Positions 19,844 through 29,969 are shown, counted from the stretch's first letter. The stretch is 64,000 nucleotides of DNA from Chondrus crispus (GCF_000350225.1 NW_005179110.1:32315-96314), one strand, 5' to 3'. Notes: generated by a model not told the origin, from the letters alone. Numbers and translations are program-made.

Positions 19844-20248
19844 ATGGAGCCAGACTTAAGGGGACCGCCCGTGAATCATGAATCAGGCAAGACAAAAATA
19901 TACGTCACAGTTGGGCTAGCATTTCTCGTGTGGTTGACTTCGGTGCTTATATTTTGTCTCTGGTGGCGCGGATATCTCAGGAGAACAAGAGCTTTTCGTG
20001 AAAACGGCGAAGTTGAAGACGGCCAATCCACAGGTGTATCTCATGATCCTCAAACTGAACCAAATCCTCCAGTCCTGGTATGTACCATCCAAGACCCGGT
20101 CACTCCTCCTCCTTTGCAAGCACCTCAGTTTCACGGAGATGTACAGCCCGCACATAAGACATCTCAATTGCCGTTCGCAAAAACATCTGCTCCAAGGTAC
20201 TGGAACCCACTCGGGGCTCCCCTCCCCCAAAGACCGATTTATGGTTGA
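19844..20248 (+). CDS. small single-pass membrane protein, unknown
   Basis: The 134-residue frame starts at an ATG and encodes one hydrophobic helix (about 20-42, VTVGLAFLVWLTSVLIFCLWW). Basic residues follow (RGYLRRTRAF), then a Pro-rich tail (TEPNPPVL, PVTPPPLQAP, PLGAPLPQRPIYG). I do not recognise it. The coding case rests on the clean membrane helix with a positive-inside flank and the low stop density; there is no domain. It is isolated, with about 1.6-2 kb of non-coding sequence on the left and a repeat-rich zone on the right. Confidence 0.4.
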   Translation: MEPDLRGPPVNHESGKTKIYVTVGLAFLVWLTSVLIFCLWWRGYLRRTRAFRENGEVEDGQSTGVSHDPQTEPNPPVLVCTIQDPVTPPPLQAPQFHGDVQPAHKTSQLPFAKTSAPRYWNPLGAPLPQRPIYG

Positions 20249-21293
20249 GTGCCGATATGTTCAGTCGTCTTAGTTGCGCTCACCCAGGCAATATTGTACT
20301 GACTTCAACGATGATCGGGTGCTGCCTCTTTGGATTATCTCATGTCAGGAGGGTTGTTGGCCCGAAGACCCGCTTTTTATTTTTCGGAGGCAAGTTTCTG
20401 CGCAATCGAACGGATAAGCCATCCAGGCTCGTCGGATAATGGCAGACCTGAAGTTAGTTTTCACAGCCCTCCCTCAACCTACGAGTCTAAGACTTTTCAG
20501 GAAGGATAACACAACGCACCCATACTAACTCAATTAACTTGTTTATGTTAGGAGTATAAATCAATACAGTACGAAAAGCGCCCTGTTTTTAACGAATTCC
20601 CTGTGGAAGTAAACTCACTGCTGCTCACGCAGACGCCCGGACAGTCAGATAAACTCTCTGCAGAGCCCGTCTGAGATTTTACATGCGGTTTCCCAGCTCC
20701 CTGTGCATAGGAGCTCCCCTGCGCTTCACGCTTTTGCTCAAAGAAGGAATGCGTGGACGGCATGAATAATGCCCTCTAGTGACCACAGCGAGAGTGTGCC
20801 GTACAATGCTGCTTCCGCAATCATGATGTCCGTCTGGCAGACATCATGATTGCGTAATCAACGCCATATGGATTTCTTCTCTAAATGCTTGCACGAAGAA
20901 GTCGTTAACAATTACCGCATGTCAACATTGTCCTTAACGGCCGCAACATTTTTCTTAACGACTCAACAAAGCTCTGCTGGTATACTGTACTCAGAAACTC
21001 TATGCGCCTCGGTCTGCACAGCACCATTACGATATAGTAACTATGAGTTGGAGAGCAATTACGAAGACGAAAAAAGGGTTCTGTTGCCAAAATTCCTGAA
21101 GGGCAGACTCGTTTGAAGGAAATACAGTTGATGAGCGACATGCTCACATGTACACTTGTACTGGAACGACATGTTCACGAGCCACAAAGTGAAATTTTTG
21201 GAATCGGGTTCACCAGTGAGGACGTGAAAGGATATCATGAAGCTGTTTATTTTCTCGAAAACCATTCTCAGTATTACAGTATTACCCACAATT
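20249..21293. other. intergenic; contains 20816-20854 hairpin
   Basis: No gene is supported. A perfect 15-bp stem, CGCAATCATGATGTC, at 20816-20830 pairs with 20840-20854 around a 9-nt loop. No T run follows, so it is not an obvious terminator. Confidence 0.5.
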
Positions 21294-21322
21294 TGTGGGT
21301 TTACGCAAGGCAGAATTCTGTA

Positions 21323-21820
21323 CAGTGCTTCCGCCTTATAAGAATAGCCCGTTGGAGAATATCCTCGGTAATAGAATATGATGGCAGACTCCCGTGTTGG
21401 GAGTGCCCAAAAAAGGCACATGGAGCAGCATTTTATTCTTATTCGACAAAAGAATAAAAAGTTCTGGATGAGCTCAATTTTGGGGTACAGCAAGGCGTGT
21501 ACGTACCTCAAAAAGGGGGCCAAAAAGCAATATCAGTCAGCTGTGGCGGCATATGAACATTTTCTCAACCTCAATCCCAGACTATAGACCTGTTCAACAT
21601 TGCAATTCTGTATCTTTGGTCCGTTCAAACTACTTCGCGCTCCGATAAGAAACCATGAGAGACTTCATATGCACTTTCACCTGTACAGCACCAACTAGAC
21701 TTTTTTAGAAGGCGCTGACGAGCTTGCTGGACCTTATCATAAACACACCGATAAGAATAACCGCTTTATAAGAATACGGATCCTGTCTCCCGTCCTTATT
21801 CTTATAAGGCGGAAGCACTG
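21323..21820. mobile_element. MITE with TA target duplication (Tc1/mariner-pogo type)
   Basis: The left end CAGTGCTTCCGCCTTATAAG plus AATA (from 21323) is repeated inverted at the right end (to 21820). TA flanks both sides (21321-21322 and 21821-21822). A related subterminal motif, CTTTATAAGAATAC, occurs near 21765. The element is 498 bp and has no transposase. CAGT ends with a TA duplication are typical of pogo-like MITEs. It sits inside the larger 21294-22542 element. Confidence 0.7.
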
Positions 21821-22039
21821 TAATCAAAAATGAGAAATGGATAAACAGCAATGCAGAAATCTTATTTCTGAAGAGTCATTTTGCAGAATATTTTAAAGCA
21901 GTTTACGCTACAGTTTGTGAGAACCAGATGTTCACATCTGGTATACTCACATGAGTACGAAGTCTGACCCTCTGGGAAGTAGTCCTGTCCCTTCGCCAAA
22001 CTCCCAACAAGATCCCACTACCTCCAGCCCTGGACAAAA

Positions 22040-22300
22040 CTGAGTCCGAGAGCCCCCTCTCCACGCGCGCGGCCTTGATATCCAGGAGGATGGGGCGCCA
22101 TCTCGCGTGGTCCGGCACGCGGAAGTAGTGGAACTCGGCCCGGCTTGCTGCGGATGAGGGGCGAGGTGGGCGTCCAATCGATGACGGAGGCGTAGCGCGC
22201 GAAGTCGTACGCCGTGGCCTCGCGCGAGCGGTGCTCGGATGTGAGGGCGGATGGGAGGGCAGATGGGGCAACAGAGCATGAGGGTCAGGGTGTGCCTTAA
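22040..22300 (-). other. GC-rich coding-like island inside the TIR element
   Basis: This ~260-bp stretch is clearly more GC-rich than its AT-rich surroundings. On the minus strand it shows protein-like segments in more than one frame, for example FHYFRVPDHARWRPILLDIK and a nearby EATAYDFARYASVIDWTPTS. I do not recognise the source. It could be a captured gene fragment or foreign DNA carried by the surrounding element. It is not an intact gene. Confidence 0.4.
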
Positions 22301-22542
22301 CATGCCCCGTTTTGAGTTCGAGGGATAACGGCATACTGTAGAACTACCCTTACCCTTACCCTGAAGGGTATTTTGGCGCGCTCATGTAGGACAACTGTTA
22401 CCGAATTTCTCATACTGTATCTGTTTCTCACGGGTTTTCACTAAAACTGCTCGCTTTTCGGTCACCCGTACTTTACACCTGTCATACGTATTGCAGAATT
22501 CTGAAAAAAAACATTTCAGAATTCTGTTTGCGTAAACCCACA

Positions 22543-22830
22543 GTATTGTTGTTTCTGTCTGTATCCCTCCAATTGCATTGTACAGTAGTTTCGCATTTGT
22601 ACTGTACCATGGGTACTGTATTCGTGTGTTATGGCAGAGATCAGCACGTTTACATTTGAGATTCAATCTTCCCGACTTGTCCTCCTCCGTCACCGTAAAG
22701 CTTTACGGCCGGACATTCCTTTGTGCTCAGTACTGCACTGCACTTCAGTGCGGATACCCTTATTTCACAAAGTGTCTTGCCGCGACCCTGTGGATATCAT
22801 CGACCTTCGGCGTTCTTTTCTGCTGCCACC
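22543..22830. promoter_or_regulatory. upstream region of radical SAM gene with GTACTGTAC motif
   Basis: An exact GTACTGTAC lies at 22599-22607, with related TGTACAGTAG (about 22579-22588) and GGTACTGTA (about 22612-22620) beside it. The cluster is about 210-250 bp before the radical SAM start codon. Confidence 0.4.
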
Positions 22831-25827
22831 ATGACATTCGTCATCTCTCCTGCGTCCGCTGTTCTGAGCAATTCCTCCACATCCTGCTTCCAAGGTCGAG
22901 CGATTTGCAAACGCCACATAACACCGCTTCACAGGAAGGGAATTGCACAAAATGTCATTGTATGCACCGCGACCAATACTGTCGCAACCCCTCCTGAAAA
23001 GTTTGAGAACGAATCTGTCGGAGATCCTAGCACAGCCGATGACGCATGGGAAGGTCTAAAGCGCCTTATCCCGTTCCATGCAATTCGAAATATTATGAAG
23101 CCAGGACAGTACCTTGGCAACGAATTTGGTGCTATTCGGAAACCATGGGATGACGCCAAGGTAAGATTCTGTCTCGCGTATCCGGATTTGTACTCCATTG
23201 GCATGAGCAGCACTGGCCATGTTGTCTTATATAGCTGCATCAATGAGGAACCGGATCTGCTCTGTGACCGCAGCTACCTTCCTGGCCCAGACATGCAGGA
23301 AGTCCTGCAGAAATATGATCGCCCTCTGTTTGCTGTTGAGTCGAAGCGCGCGCTTGTTGATTTTGACATCATCGGCATGAGTCTGATGTATGAACTGGGT
23401 GCCACCAATTGTGTCAAGGTCATGCAGCTCGCGGGTATACCGTACACCTGGCGAGAGAGGGACGCCGTCTCGACCAAGTTGCGGAGCGGACCTCCATTAA
23501 TATTTGCCGGAGGTCTGACCGTGACCGCCAATCCAGAACCTTATTGTGACCTTTTTGATTTCATGAGCATCGGTGATGGAGAGGAAATGCTTCCTGCGAT
23601 GGGGCGATGCGTCGCTAGGGCCCTTGATGAGAACCCAGACTGCACCCGCGAGGAGGTGTTGCTGCGTCTTGCGCGAGAAGTGCCAGGGGTCTATGTCCCA
23701 CGTTTCTATGAACGCACTTCTGATGGCGCTGTTCGTAGGATTCGTGAAGACGTGCCCGCTAGGGTACGAAAGCAAAATGCCCTCCCTCAACCGTGGAGGG
23801 CCACTGCTCTTGTACCGCTGACCGACCCGGTTCATGATCGGCTTACTGTAGAAGTCCGAAGAGGTTGCACTAGAGGCTGTCGTTTCTGCTTACCAGGAAT
23901 GGTGCAGAGACCTGCAAGGGATGTGGCACCTGAGGACGTCATTCGAACGGTGAAAGAAGGTGTCAAGAAGACAGGCTACAATGAATTTTCCTTACTTTCA
24001 TTAAGCTGCTCGGACTGGCTAAGTTTACCGAGTGTTGGCCTTCAGCTGAAGAATGAGATGAAGGAAGAAAACCAGGCAATTTCACTTTCTTTAGGATCTC
24101 AACGAGTTGACAGGTTCAGTACAGACATTGCGAACGTTATAGGGGGATTAAGAAGGTCGGGCATAACATTCGCTCCGGAGGCTGGCACTCAACGAATGCG
24201 AGATGTGATCAACAAAGGTCTGACGAACGAAGATCTTGCTCGTGGGGTCAAGTTGGCGTACGATTCAGGGTATCAGAATGTGAAGCTATACTTTATGATC
24301 AACTTACCGTCGGAAACAGATGAAGATGTTATGGGAATTGCCGAAACTATTAAATGGCTACAGAGAATATGCAAGACTCAAGGGAGACGTAGGCTCTCGA
24401 TTAATGTGACAATTTCAACCTTCACGCCAAAAAGCTGGACACCGTTCCAGTGGCATTCGACATCTATCGATCAGGTGCGAAGAAAGCAAAAGATGTTAAA
24501 GAAATCTCTACGCTCTTCTCCAGACGTGAAGCTGTCTATGACGGACCCGATGCTATCGGCGATGGAAGACTTTATTGGAAGAGGCGATCGGCGATTAGGT
24601 GTGGTAATCATTAGGGCACATGAGCTCGGTGCGGGAATGGACGCGTGGTGGGAAGGTATGAAAGATGCATATGATGCATGGTGTGTTGCCATCAAGGAGG
24701 CAGGACTGGAATGGAAGTATCGCCAGAGCGAAAATGGGGAATGGAATATTGCAGAGACTGCGGCGGAGGAAGTGCGAGGCCCGCGAGGTTGGTATCAGGC
24801 GGCTCGAGATGGCAAGCTAGACCGCAAGACTTTGGCACCGAAGACGGAAGCATCAGACTATGAGGGCACGTCTCCTCTGGATCGACCATTACCATGGGAT
24901 CACATCGACCCAGGACTCGACAAGGGCTGGTTGCGTGACGAATTAATGCGCGCTCTTACTGAAACTCTGACATCAGATTGCGCGTTCTATGACTGTTCAT
25001 CTTGCGGCGTTTGTGGGGACGAGATGGGTAACAATATCACCATCGCACCTCCGCCGGTTCCGGAGTATGGCGGTGTGCATATTCCAAGCACTGATACCAA
25101 ACAGAGGGTCAGAGTAGCTTTTGAGAAGAGGGGTGCTATGTCGCTTGCCTCGCATCTGGACTACTCCCGAATGTTAGACAGGGCCATTCGCAGGGCATCA
25201 TTGCCAATATCCTTCACGGGTGGGTTTCACCCTCGCCCACGAATCACCATAGCAGCCGCGCTTCCATTTGGGGGCACAGCAGACAAAGAACTAGTTGACT
25301 TCATGCTGAAAGAAGAAATTGACGTTTCGCAGTTCAAGCAGAAACTAGACGCAGAGCTCCCGCAGGGTACTCGAATTGTCTGGGCAAGGGATGTGCCAGT
25401 GAAGTCTCCTGCCGTTAGTGTATTGATGTGCTCGGCAACGTACGTTATCGCGATTGACGCAGAGGACATGTCCATTAACTGGAATGACGTCATTCGTCGA
25501 GTTCTGGAATCAGGTCCGGTCGAGGTCGAGAAAGTGAGCAAGCGTGGAAAAGTAATGACACGGGATTTGCGTAAAATGCTGTACGAGATACGACTGGCAT
25601 CAACGGAAGAGGCCGAGCCCATTTTGGAGCATGTTGGGCTTTCGCACTGGACTGATTCAACCGCTGTTTTATATTGCAAATTAGAACTCAACAACAAAGG
25701 AGCACTTGGACCGGAAGGCCTTATTCAACTACTGAATAAGGTTATCGATACGTCTTCTTTCCAACTTGTTCAAGCACATCGACGACAACTCAATTTGGCA
25801 AAAGCCCCTCAAGCTAGTGAAAATTGA
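22831..25827 (+). CDS. radical SAM protein with C-terminal DUF2344, plastid-type
   Basis: The 998-residue protein joins a B12-binding-like region and a radical SAM core (cluster ligands Cys346, Cys350 and Cys353 in RRGCTRGCRFCLPG) to a C-terminal DUF2344-type domain. The latter is seen at KRGAMSLASHLDYSRMLDRAIRRASLPISFTGGFHPRPRI. A CSSCGVCG motif lies between the two domains. This whole fusion is known in bacteria, including cyanobacteria (TIGR03960 plus TIGR03936 families), and its reaction has not been settled to my knowledge. Residues 1-60 are Ser/Cys/Arg-rich and fit a transit peptide, so plastid location and cyanobacterial origin are likely. The start is the ATG at 22831 in good context (CCACCATGA); the frame upstream has no ATG. 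No introns. Confidence 0.85.
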   Translation: MTFVISPASAVLSNSSTSCFQGRAICKRHITPLHRKGIAQNVIVCTATNTVATPPEKFENESVGDPSTADDAWEGLKRLIPFHAIRNIMKPGQYLGNEFGAIRKPWDDAKVRFCLAYPDLYSIGMSSTGHVVLYSCINEEPDLLCDRSYLPGPDMQEVLQKYDRPLFAVESKRALVDFDIIGMSLMYELGATNCVKVMQLAGIPYTWRERDAVSTKLRSGPPLIFAGGLTVTANPEPYCDLFDFMSIGDGEEMLPAMGRCVARALDENPDCTREEVLLRLAREVPGVYVPRFYERTSDGAVRRIREDVPARVRKQNALPQPWRATALVPLTDPVHDRLTVEVRRGCTRGCRFCLPGMVQRPARDVAPEDVIRTVKEGVKKTGYNEFSLLSLSCSDWLSLPSVGLQLKNEMKEENQAISLSLGSQRVDRFSTDIANVIGGLRRSGITFAPEAGTQRMRDVINKGLTNEDLARGVKLAYDSGYQNVKLYFMINLPSETDEDVMGIAETIKWLQRICKTQGRRRLSINVTISTFTPKSWTPFQWHSTSIDQVRRKQKMLKKSLRSSPDVKLSMTDPMLSAMEDFIGRGDRRLGVVIIRAHELGAGMDAWWEGMKDAYDAWCVAIKEAGLEWKYRQSENGEWNIAETAAEEVRGPRGWYQAARDGKLDRKTLAPKTEASDYEGTSPLDRPLPWDHIDPGLDKGWLRDELMRALTETLTSDCAFYDCSSCGVCGDEMGNNITIAPPPVPEYGGVHIPSTDTKQRVRVAFEKRGAMSLASHLDYSRMLDRAIRRASLPISFTGGFHPRPRITIAAALPFGGTADKELVDFMLKEEIDVSQFKQKLDAELPQGTRIVWARDVPVKSPAVSVLMCSATYVIAIDAEDMSINWNDVIRRVLESGPVEVEKVSKRGKVMTRDLRKMLYEIRLASTEEAEPILEHVGLSHWTDSTAVLYCKLELNNKGALGPEGLIQLLNKVIDTSSFQLVQAHRRQLNLAKAPQASEN

Positions 25828-26613
25828 GCGGAACTGTGTGTTGAAGAATCTGCTGGCCGGCTGGACACGATAGGAATGTGACAAGGCTTTGGAATGGCAG
25901 TAGTGCCAATGTGCACACATTCACAGCCTTGTCTCGCCTGCAGGTCTAAAGGGAGCAACCGTGCGTGTCGACTTGGTCCTTCAGTGATAGCAAAATGATC
26001 GCATCTCCAAGCGCATTACTTTTTTCTGATTCTCGAGTAGGATGGGTTGCGTTGGAACTGCGTTGGAACAGCTGCTCTGTCGTCCCCCTAATCAAGCAAC
26101 GGTCAGCATGGTCGAACACGAGGCCTAATATTACCAATAATTTATATAGGCAGTTTTGCTTTAGAAAGTGCACACGAGTAATGAGGGACTTGTGTATATA
26201 AATTCCTTGTCGGCATGAAGCAATGCTGCATCCTTCAATGGCAGGCGATGGTCGTCATCTGGCCAATTGAGTGGAAAGTCTTAAGCATGGCGCGAAAAAT
26301 TATATGCTGCCGATGAACGATGCCTTGATGCCACACCGTGACTGAGACGCACATGGGAAGCCCAAGACGGAAGCAAGCAATTCTGCTGGCTTCTCCGCAC
26401 CCAGGTGATCTCAAGGAGTATAGGGATATCATTGAGTATTTGCCACGATGTATTGAAGAAGATGGCTCTCTCTTCGCCCCTTCAGGCTGAAAAGTTCGTC
26501 CACATTTGGTGGTTCAGCGATCGCGGCAAAAAAAGTTTCGGAACAGGGTCCTACGTCGCTTGCTCGCGATGATAGTCCGATGTGGATCTCAAGATGCAAC
26601 CGTAATGTGGTCG
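25828..26613. other. convergent intergenic, nothing recognised
   Basis: These 786 bases lie between the radical SAM gene and the second RING-H2 gene. Only short overlapping frames occur. No repeat or RNA gene was seen. Confidence 0.4.
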
Positions 26614-27408
26614 TCACCGGGTGGCTAAGCGGTGTCGAGAAGCTGTTACTGAGATTGATTGATGTTGCGTAGTCTGAGAATTGGTGCGACTATCCGCATC
26701 TTCGAGTGCAGCATCGAGTTGGTTCGCGGCGTTTTGGACATAACTGACGCGACAAACCGGACATGCACTCTTGGTATCCTTGGCCAGCCAGCTTTTCAGA
26801 CAAGATGAATGCATGAGATGGAGGCATTGGCCGGTACTGACGGGTTCTTCCTCAAGAGCGCCAAGGCAGATGGGACATGGATTTCCCTTGTCCCTATCTG
26901 AGACTTCCATGCTGACTAGGTCTTCCGGATTGAATCGAGGAGTAGAGCGTGTCTCCTCAGTTGTAACGACACGTGAGCGTGCGCCAACAACGTGTTGAGG
27001 ATATATTTGAGACCAACCCGGAGCATCTGGGATGGCATTAGGCAAATGCATGTTTCTTCCGCTAATATACACAGCGCGAGTCGGGACGGAGATAACATGG
27101 GGTCGCCCAGAGGTTCCAATATGTGACGGGGGTGGGAGCTGCTGGTCATTAGTAGTCGAAGGACTAGCTACTGGAGTGGCAACGGGGTGGAGCATGTTGG
27201 CCCTTCGACGACGGTAGATGACGTATAATCGTATTAGGAACAGGAAAGACAAAAAAGCAACCACACCTAGGGCTACTCGAAACATCGTAAAAGTGAACCC
27301 AGTATCAGCGTCAGAACTATCCTCCGTACCAGACCTACCGCCTGTTGGAGGGAAGACCTGGCGGGATGTAAGGTATGGAAGAAGGACGAAGGTTGGGGGC
27401 ATCATCAT
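26614..27408 (-). CDS. membrane RING-H2 protein (putative E3 ubiquitin ligase)
   Basis: This 264-residue protein has a transmembrane helix (about 42-63, MFRVALGVVAFLSFLFLIRLYV) followed by RRRR. A Pro/Ser-rich linker leads to a RING-H2 finger with ligands Cys178, Cys181, Cys195, His197, His200, Cys203, Cys216 and Cys219. Every inter-ligand spacing equals that of the protein at 13828-14499, and both keep the CP(V/I)CL and CPVCR segments. ATL-like E3 ligases have this plan. It begins with three consecutive ATG codons (27408 first). The region upstream on its sense strand is C/T-rich. Confidence 0.75.
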   Translation of the reverse strand: MMMPPTFVLLPYLTSRQVFPPTGGRSGTEDSSDADTGFTFTMFRVALGVVAFLSFLFLIRLYVIYRRRRANMLHPVATPVASPSTTNDQQLPPPSHIGTSGRPHVISVPTRAVYISGRNMHLPNAIPDAPGWSQIYPQHVVGARSRVVTTEETRSTPRFNPEDLVSMEVSDRDKGNPCPICLGALEEEPVSTGQCLHLMHSSCLKSWLAKDTKSACPVCRVSYVQNAANQLDAALEDADSRTNSQTTQHQSISVTASRHRLATR

Positions 27409-28289
27409 GCGAAGGCGGATAGCCCCTTGCGTTCGCTGTTGGACGGGAAGGAGGCGGCCGGTTGCAGAGTGTTTCTGGGAGACGGCGGTGTTGACGAGGG
27501 CTGCGGGGAGAGGAGCTGGACACGGAGGGTGGCTGTTGAGAAGCGCGGGGTGGGGGGGGGTGGGGATGGTAGGCGAGCTTCAACAGACGACGTCGATTAG
27601 TGTGGACTACACTCGGCAGCGTATAGGGCCAGAAGCGCGGTGGGCAGGGCAACAAGCCGGGGCGTGACGCGCGGGGTGTGTGTGGTATGTTCAGGTGAAG
27701 CAAGCTGCTGGAGAAAGTGCGTCTCGCCTGGGCGTTTCTCAAAAATCACCGAACTTGGTCCACACGCGGCGCATGCATCTAGGTGGCGAACCACAGGCTG
27801 CCAAACTGTGTTTACTAATCATTGCATTGTTGGAGCTCCCAATAGGCTTACAGTCGAGATTCTCTTGAAATGGTTACGCCTTAAAACAAGCGTTTCCATG
27901 CGACTGTTTCTACCCAGCCAATGTGCATGTCGGAGGTGCAGAGTGCTTACTCATTATTAAGTGCCAGGTCCCACGAAATTATCACCGAAGGACTATGACT
28001 ACGACGCTGGAGGCAGGGAAAACTCTTAGGAATTGGGCATCAACTACTCAGATGCGAAACCATTACTGCACATAAATCGAAGGGCATACAGTACCCTTCG
28101 AAGGGTACATGACGTGCTGGAAGACACTGTACGTCGAAATAGAAGCAAAGTACATTTTAGTTTCGTCACAAATCTGCGATGAAGGGTCCTTCCACTCCTC
28201 CTGCGAGAGCTGTTCGCCCGCAACGCCACAAGCTCCATCTCCCGTGATGCGAGCTTCAAAAACTCACCTGCAGTACAGTATCAACCACT
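27409..28289. other. intergenic, C/T-rich leader and GTACCC palindrome
   Basis: No gene is supported. The first ~250 bases form the pyrimidine-rich leader of the minus-strand RING-H2 gene, with a long G run on the + strand near 27550. A perfect 18-bp palindrome, GTACCCTTCGAAGGGTAC, lies at 28091-28108. Confidence 0.45.
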
Positions 28290-29181
28290 GGGTGCATCCA
28301 GAAAATAGCACTCTAACACTTTACCATTGTATGATAGTTTCAAAAATTGATTGTCCCCACCACCCTTGCACTCCATCACTGCCCTTCCGTGGCGGTTCCA
28401 CCCCAGTTGGAACATGTTGCGAACTGTACACCCACTCGCACCCCCACTCGCCGACAACCTCCCCATCCCCTAATCCCAAAGCGAGCCACACCTTCCTCCT
28501 CAAACCTGGCGCCCGCATTCTGACACTGTCATCTCAACATGGCATCCCTTTTGGACGGATCCGATCCTCCCTCTCAAGCCAACCCGAACAAATCAATACT
28601 TTCCAGTTGCGTACTGCGTCCTCTTGTTTTCGGTCCCCTTCGATAAGGGCTACCGAAGTTATATTTCAATTGTTCCTGTATAAAAAATGGAAGTATACTG
28701 TTTAGCAGTAAGGCCTTCGTGATATTTACGGATACAAGGAAGTCGGAGTCTTTCCCGAACGAGAGAAGCACGCGCCAAGGAGTGGACCGCTGTGTGCGAG
28801 GGCGAATAATGGCTGGGCGGAGGTACTTTGGGTTCTTGTTGCGATGACGGCGCTTGCGGCGCATTGTTGTCCTCCTCCGGGCGACAAGACATGTCGTCAG
28901 AGCTGCTAGCGATACTGCTAGAGCTGCCAGAGTGTGCTTGCGGCTGTTCTGAAAGGGCATTGGCGAAGCGGGCATCACCGACAGCTCGAGAGAGGGGTCT
29001 TGGAATGTGGAACTCCAGTGCGCAAGGATGGAATGGGAAGTGGTGCGGGAGTGGTGGAGTGGAGAGGGGTCGAGAGGGCTTGATCAGATGGTCAAAAGTA
29101 GTCAGCCGGCGACCACTTTATCGGTCGCTGATTGGTCAAAAAAGTAGTCGAGTGATACAGTGTTATTTTCTGGATGCACCC
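28290..29181. mobile_element. PIF/Harbinger-like non-autonomous DNA transposon
   Basis: The left end GGGTGCATCCAGAAAATA (from 28290) matches the complement of the right end (to 29181), and similarity continues as R-CACT. The trinucleotide ACT flanks both ends (28287-28289 and 29182-29184), fitting the 3-bp target duplication of Harbinger elements. The 892-bp element holds one minus-strand frame (28574-28975) that may be the start of a transposase. The family call rests on the 3-bp duplication, GGG ends and weak protein character. Confidence 0.6.
28574..28975 (-). CDS. possible truncated transposase N-terminus in Harbinger-like element
   Basis: The 133-residue frame encodes a hydrophobic start, then Arg-rich RRRTTMRRKRRHRNKN. 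Next comes STPWRVLLSFGKDSDFLVSVNI, which has the feel of the region preceding the catalytic domain in PIF/Harbinger transposases. No DDE motifs are present. It ends inside the element. It is probably a remnant left after internal deletion and not a working gene. A chance frame remains possible. Confidence 0.3.
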   Translation of the reverse strand: MPASPMPFQNSRKHTLAALAVSLAALTTCLVARRRTTMRRKRRHRNKNPKYLRPAIIRPRTQRSTPWRVLLSFGKDSDFLVSVNITKALLLNSILPFFIQEQLKYNFGSPYRRGPKTRGRSTQLESIDLFGLA

Positions 29182-29261
29182 ACTGCAGAGCGAGAATATA
29201 CCAAGTAGTGCAGTACAAGAATCCACGCTGGTCAGCGAGGTCCCCCTTTGTAGACCGTCTA

Positions 29262-29767
29262 GTGTCTAGGTGACAAATGACCTCATATGAGGCCATTTGA
29301 CCTCATATGAGGTCACTTTTCAACTTATTTTTCTCGACTTGTGCTAGCTCAACAAGATGGAAAAAAGATACTCTCGACACGGCAGTTGACTTCTGCGTTG
29401 TGGAAGGGTGGAGTTTGGTGAGATCTGCACGTCTTCTCCAGCCATTTTTAAAATGCCCAAAAAGGAGCCTTTTTTGACCAACCTCAAAAGGTTTTATGTT
29501 GATATCTTCACAACCAAAACGCCTGTTTAAAAAGTCAACTCATCATTGATACTTCATTAGATTCTTAGTCTCTCTGTGCATTGAAAACCGCCATCCCAAT
29601 GTTTTGCAAGATGTTATTGCCGAGCGCGTATACGTTAAAGAAATGGTGTCCAAACTGAATGTTTTAAAGTTTCGATTTAATTTATATATTTTTGCAAAAA
29701 AAAAGCTGGCCTCATATGAGGCCATGACTGACCTCATATGAGGTCAAATTGCTTGTCGTCTAGACAC
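29262..29767. mobile_element. 506-bp MITE with four internal 18-bp palindromes
   Basis: Terminal repeats GTGTCTAG-NN-GACAA face each other, flanked by TA (29260-29261 and 29768-29769). Just inside each end are two copies of an 18-bp palindrome. TGACCTCATATGAGGTCA lies at 29298-29315 and 29729-29746, TGGCCTCATATGAGGCCA at 29707-29724, and a hybrid at 29278-29295. The interior is AT-rich and non-coding. The TA duplication suggests Tc1/mariner-type mobilisation. Ends may be off by a few bases because the TIR begins within a CTAGTGTCTAG palindrome. Confidence 0.65.
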
Positions 29768-29969
29768 TAGCATCAATTAGCCCTCAAACTTTCTTCTTCG
29801 GTTCATGTGCTCATTTGCATTTTTGTAGGGCTTCTCTAAACAATATAACACTAAAATGTGCTTTCTTCGCGCCCGCAACCGATCTACTTTGCATGTAACC
29901 AAGGCCTTCAAGCTAAATTCTAACACGAATCAATCCCACTCGCAGTCCCTCATCCGCAATATACTCGCA

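Larger units (their letters stand above)
21294..22542. mobile_element. TIR-bounded element of unknown family, with nested insertion
   Basis: The sequence TGTGGGTTTACGCAAGG followed by CAGAATTCTG (21294-21320) returns in inverted orientation at 22517-22542 with one base missing. This gives ~26-bp terminal inverted repeats 1.25 kb apart. A second CAGAATTCTG lies beside the right end (about 22492-22501). The interior contains a complete smaller element (21323-21820) and a GC-rich island (about 22040-22300). The exact outer ends and target duplication are not clear. No transposase frame is visible, so it is non-autonomous. Confidence 0.55.

Noticed and set aside
22344-22361. Three copies of TACCCT, telomere-like
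   Set aside because: Only three units, not TTAGGG-type, and beside TE sequence. Too short to call an interstitial telomere.
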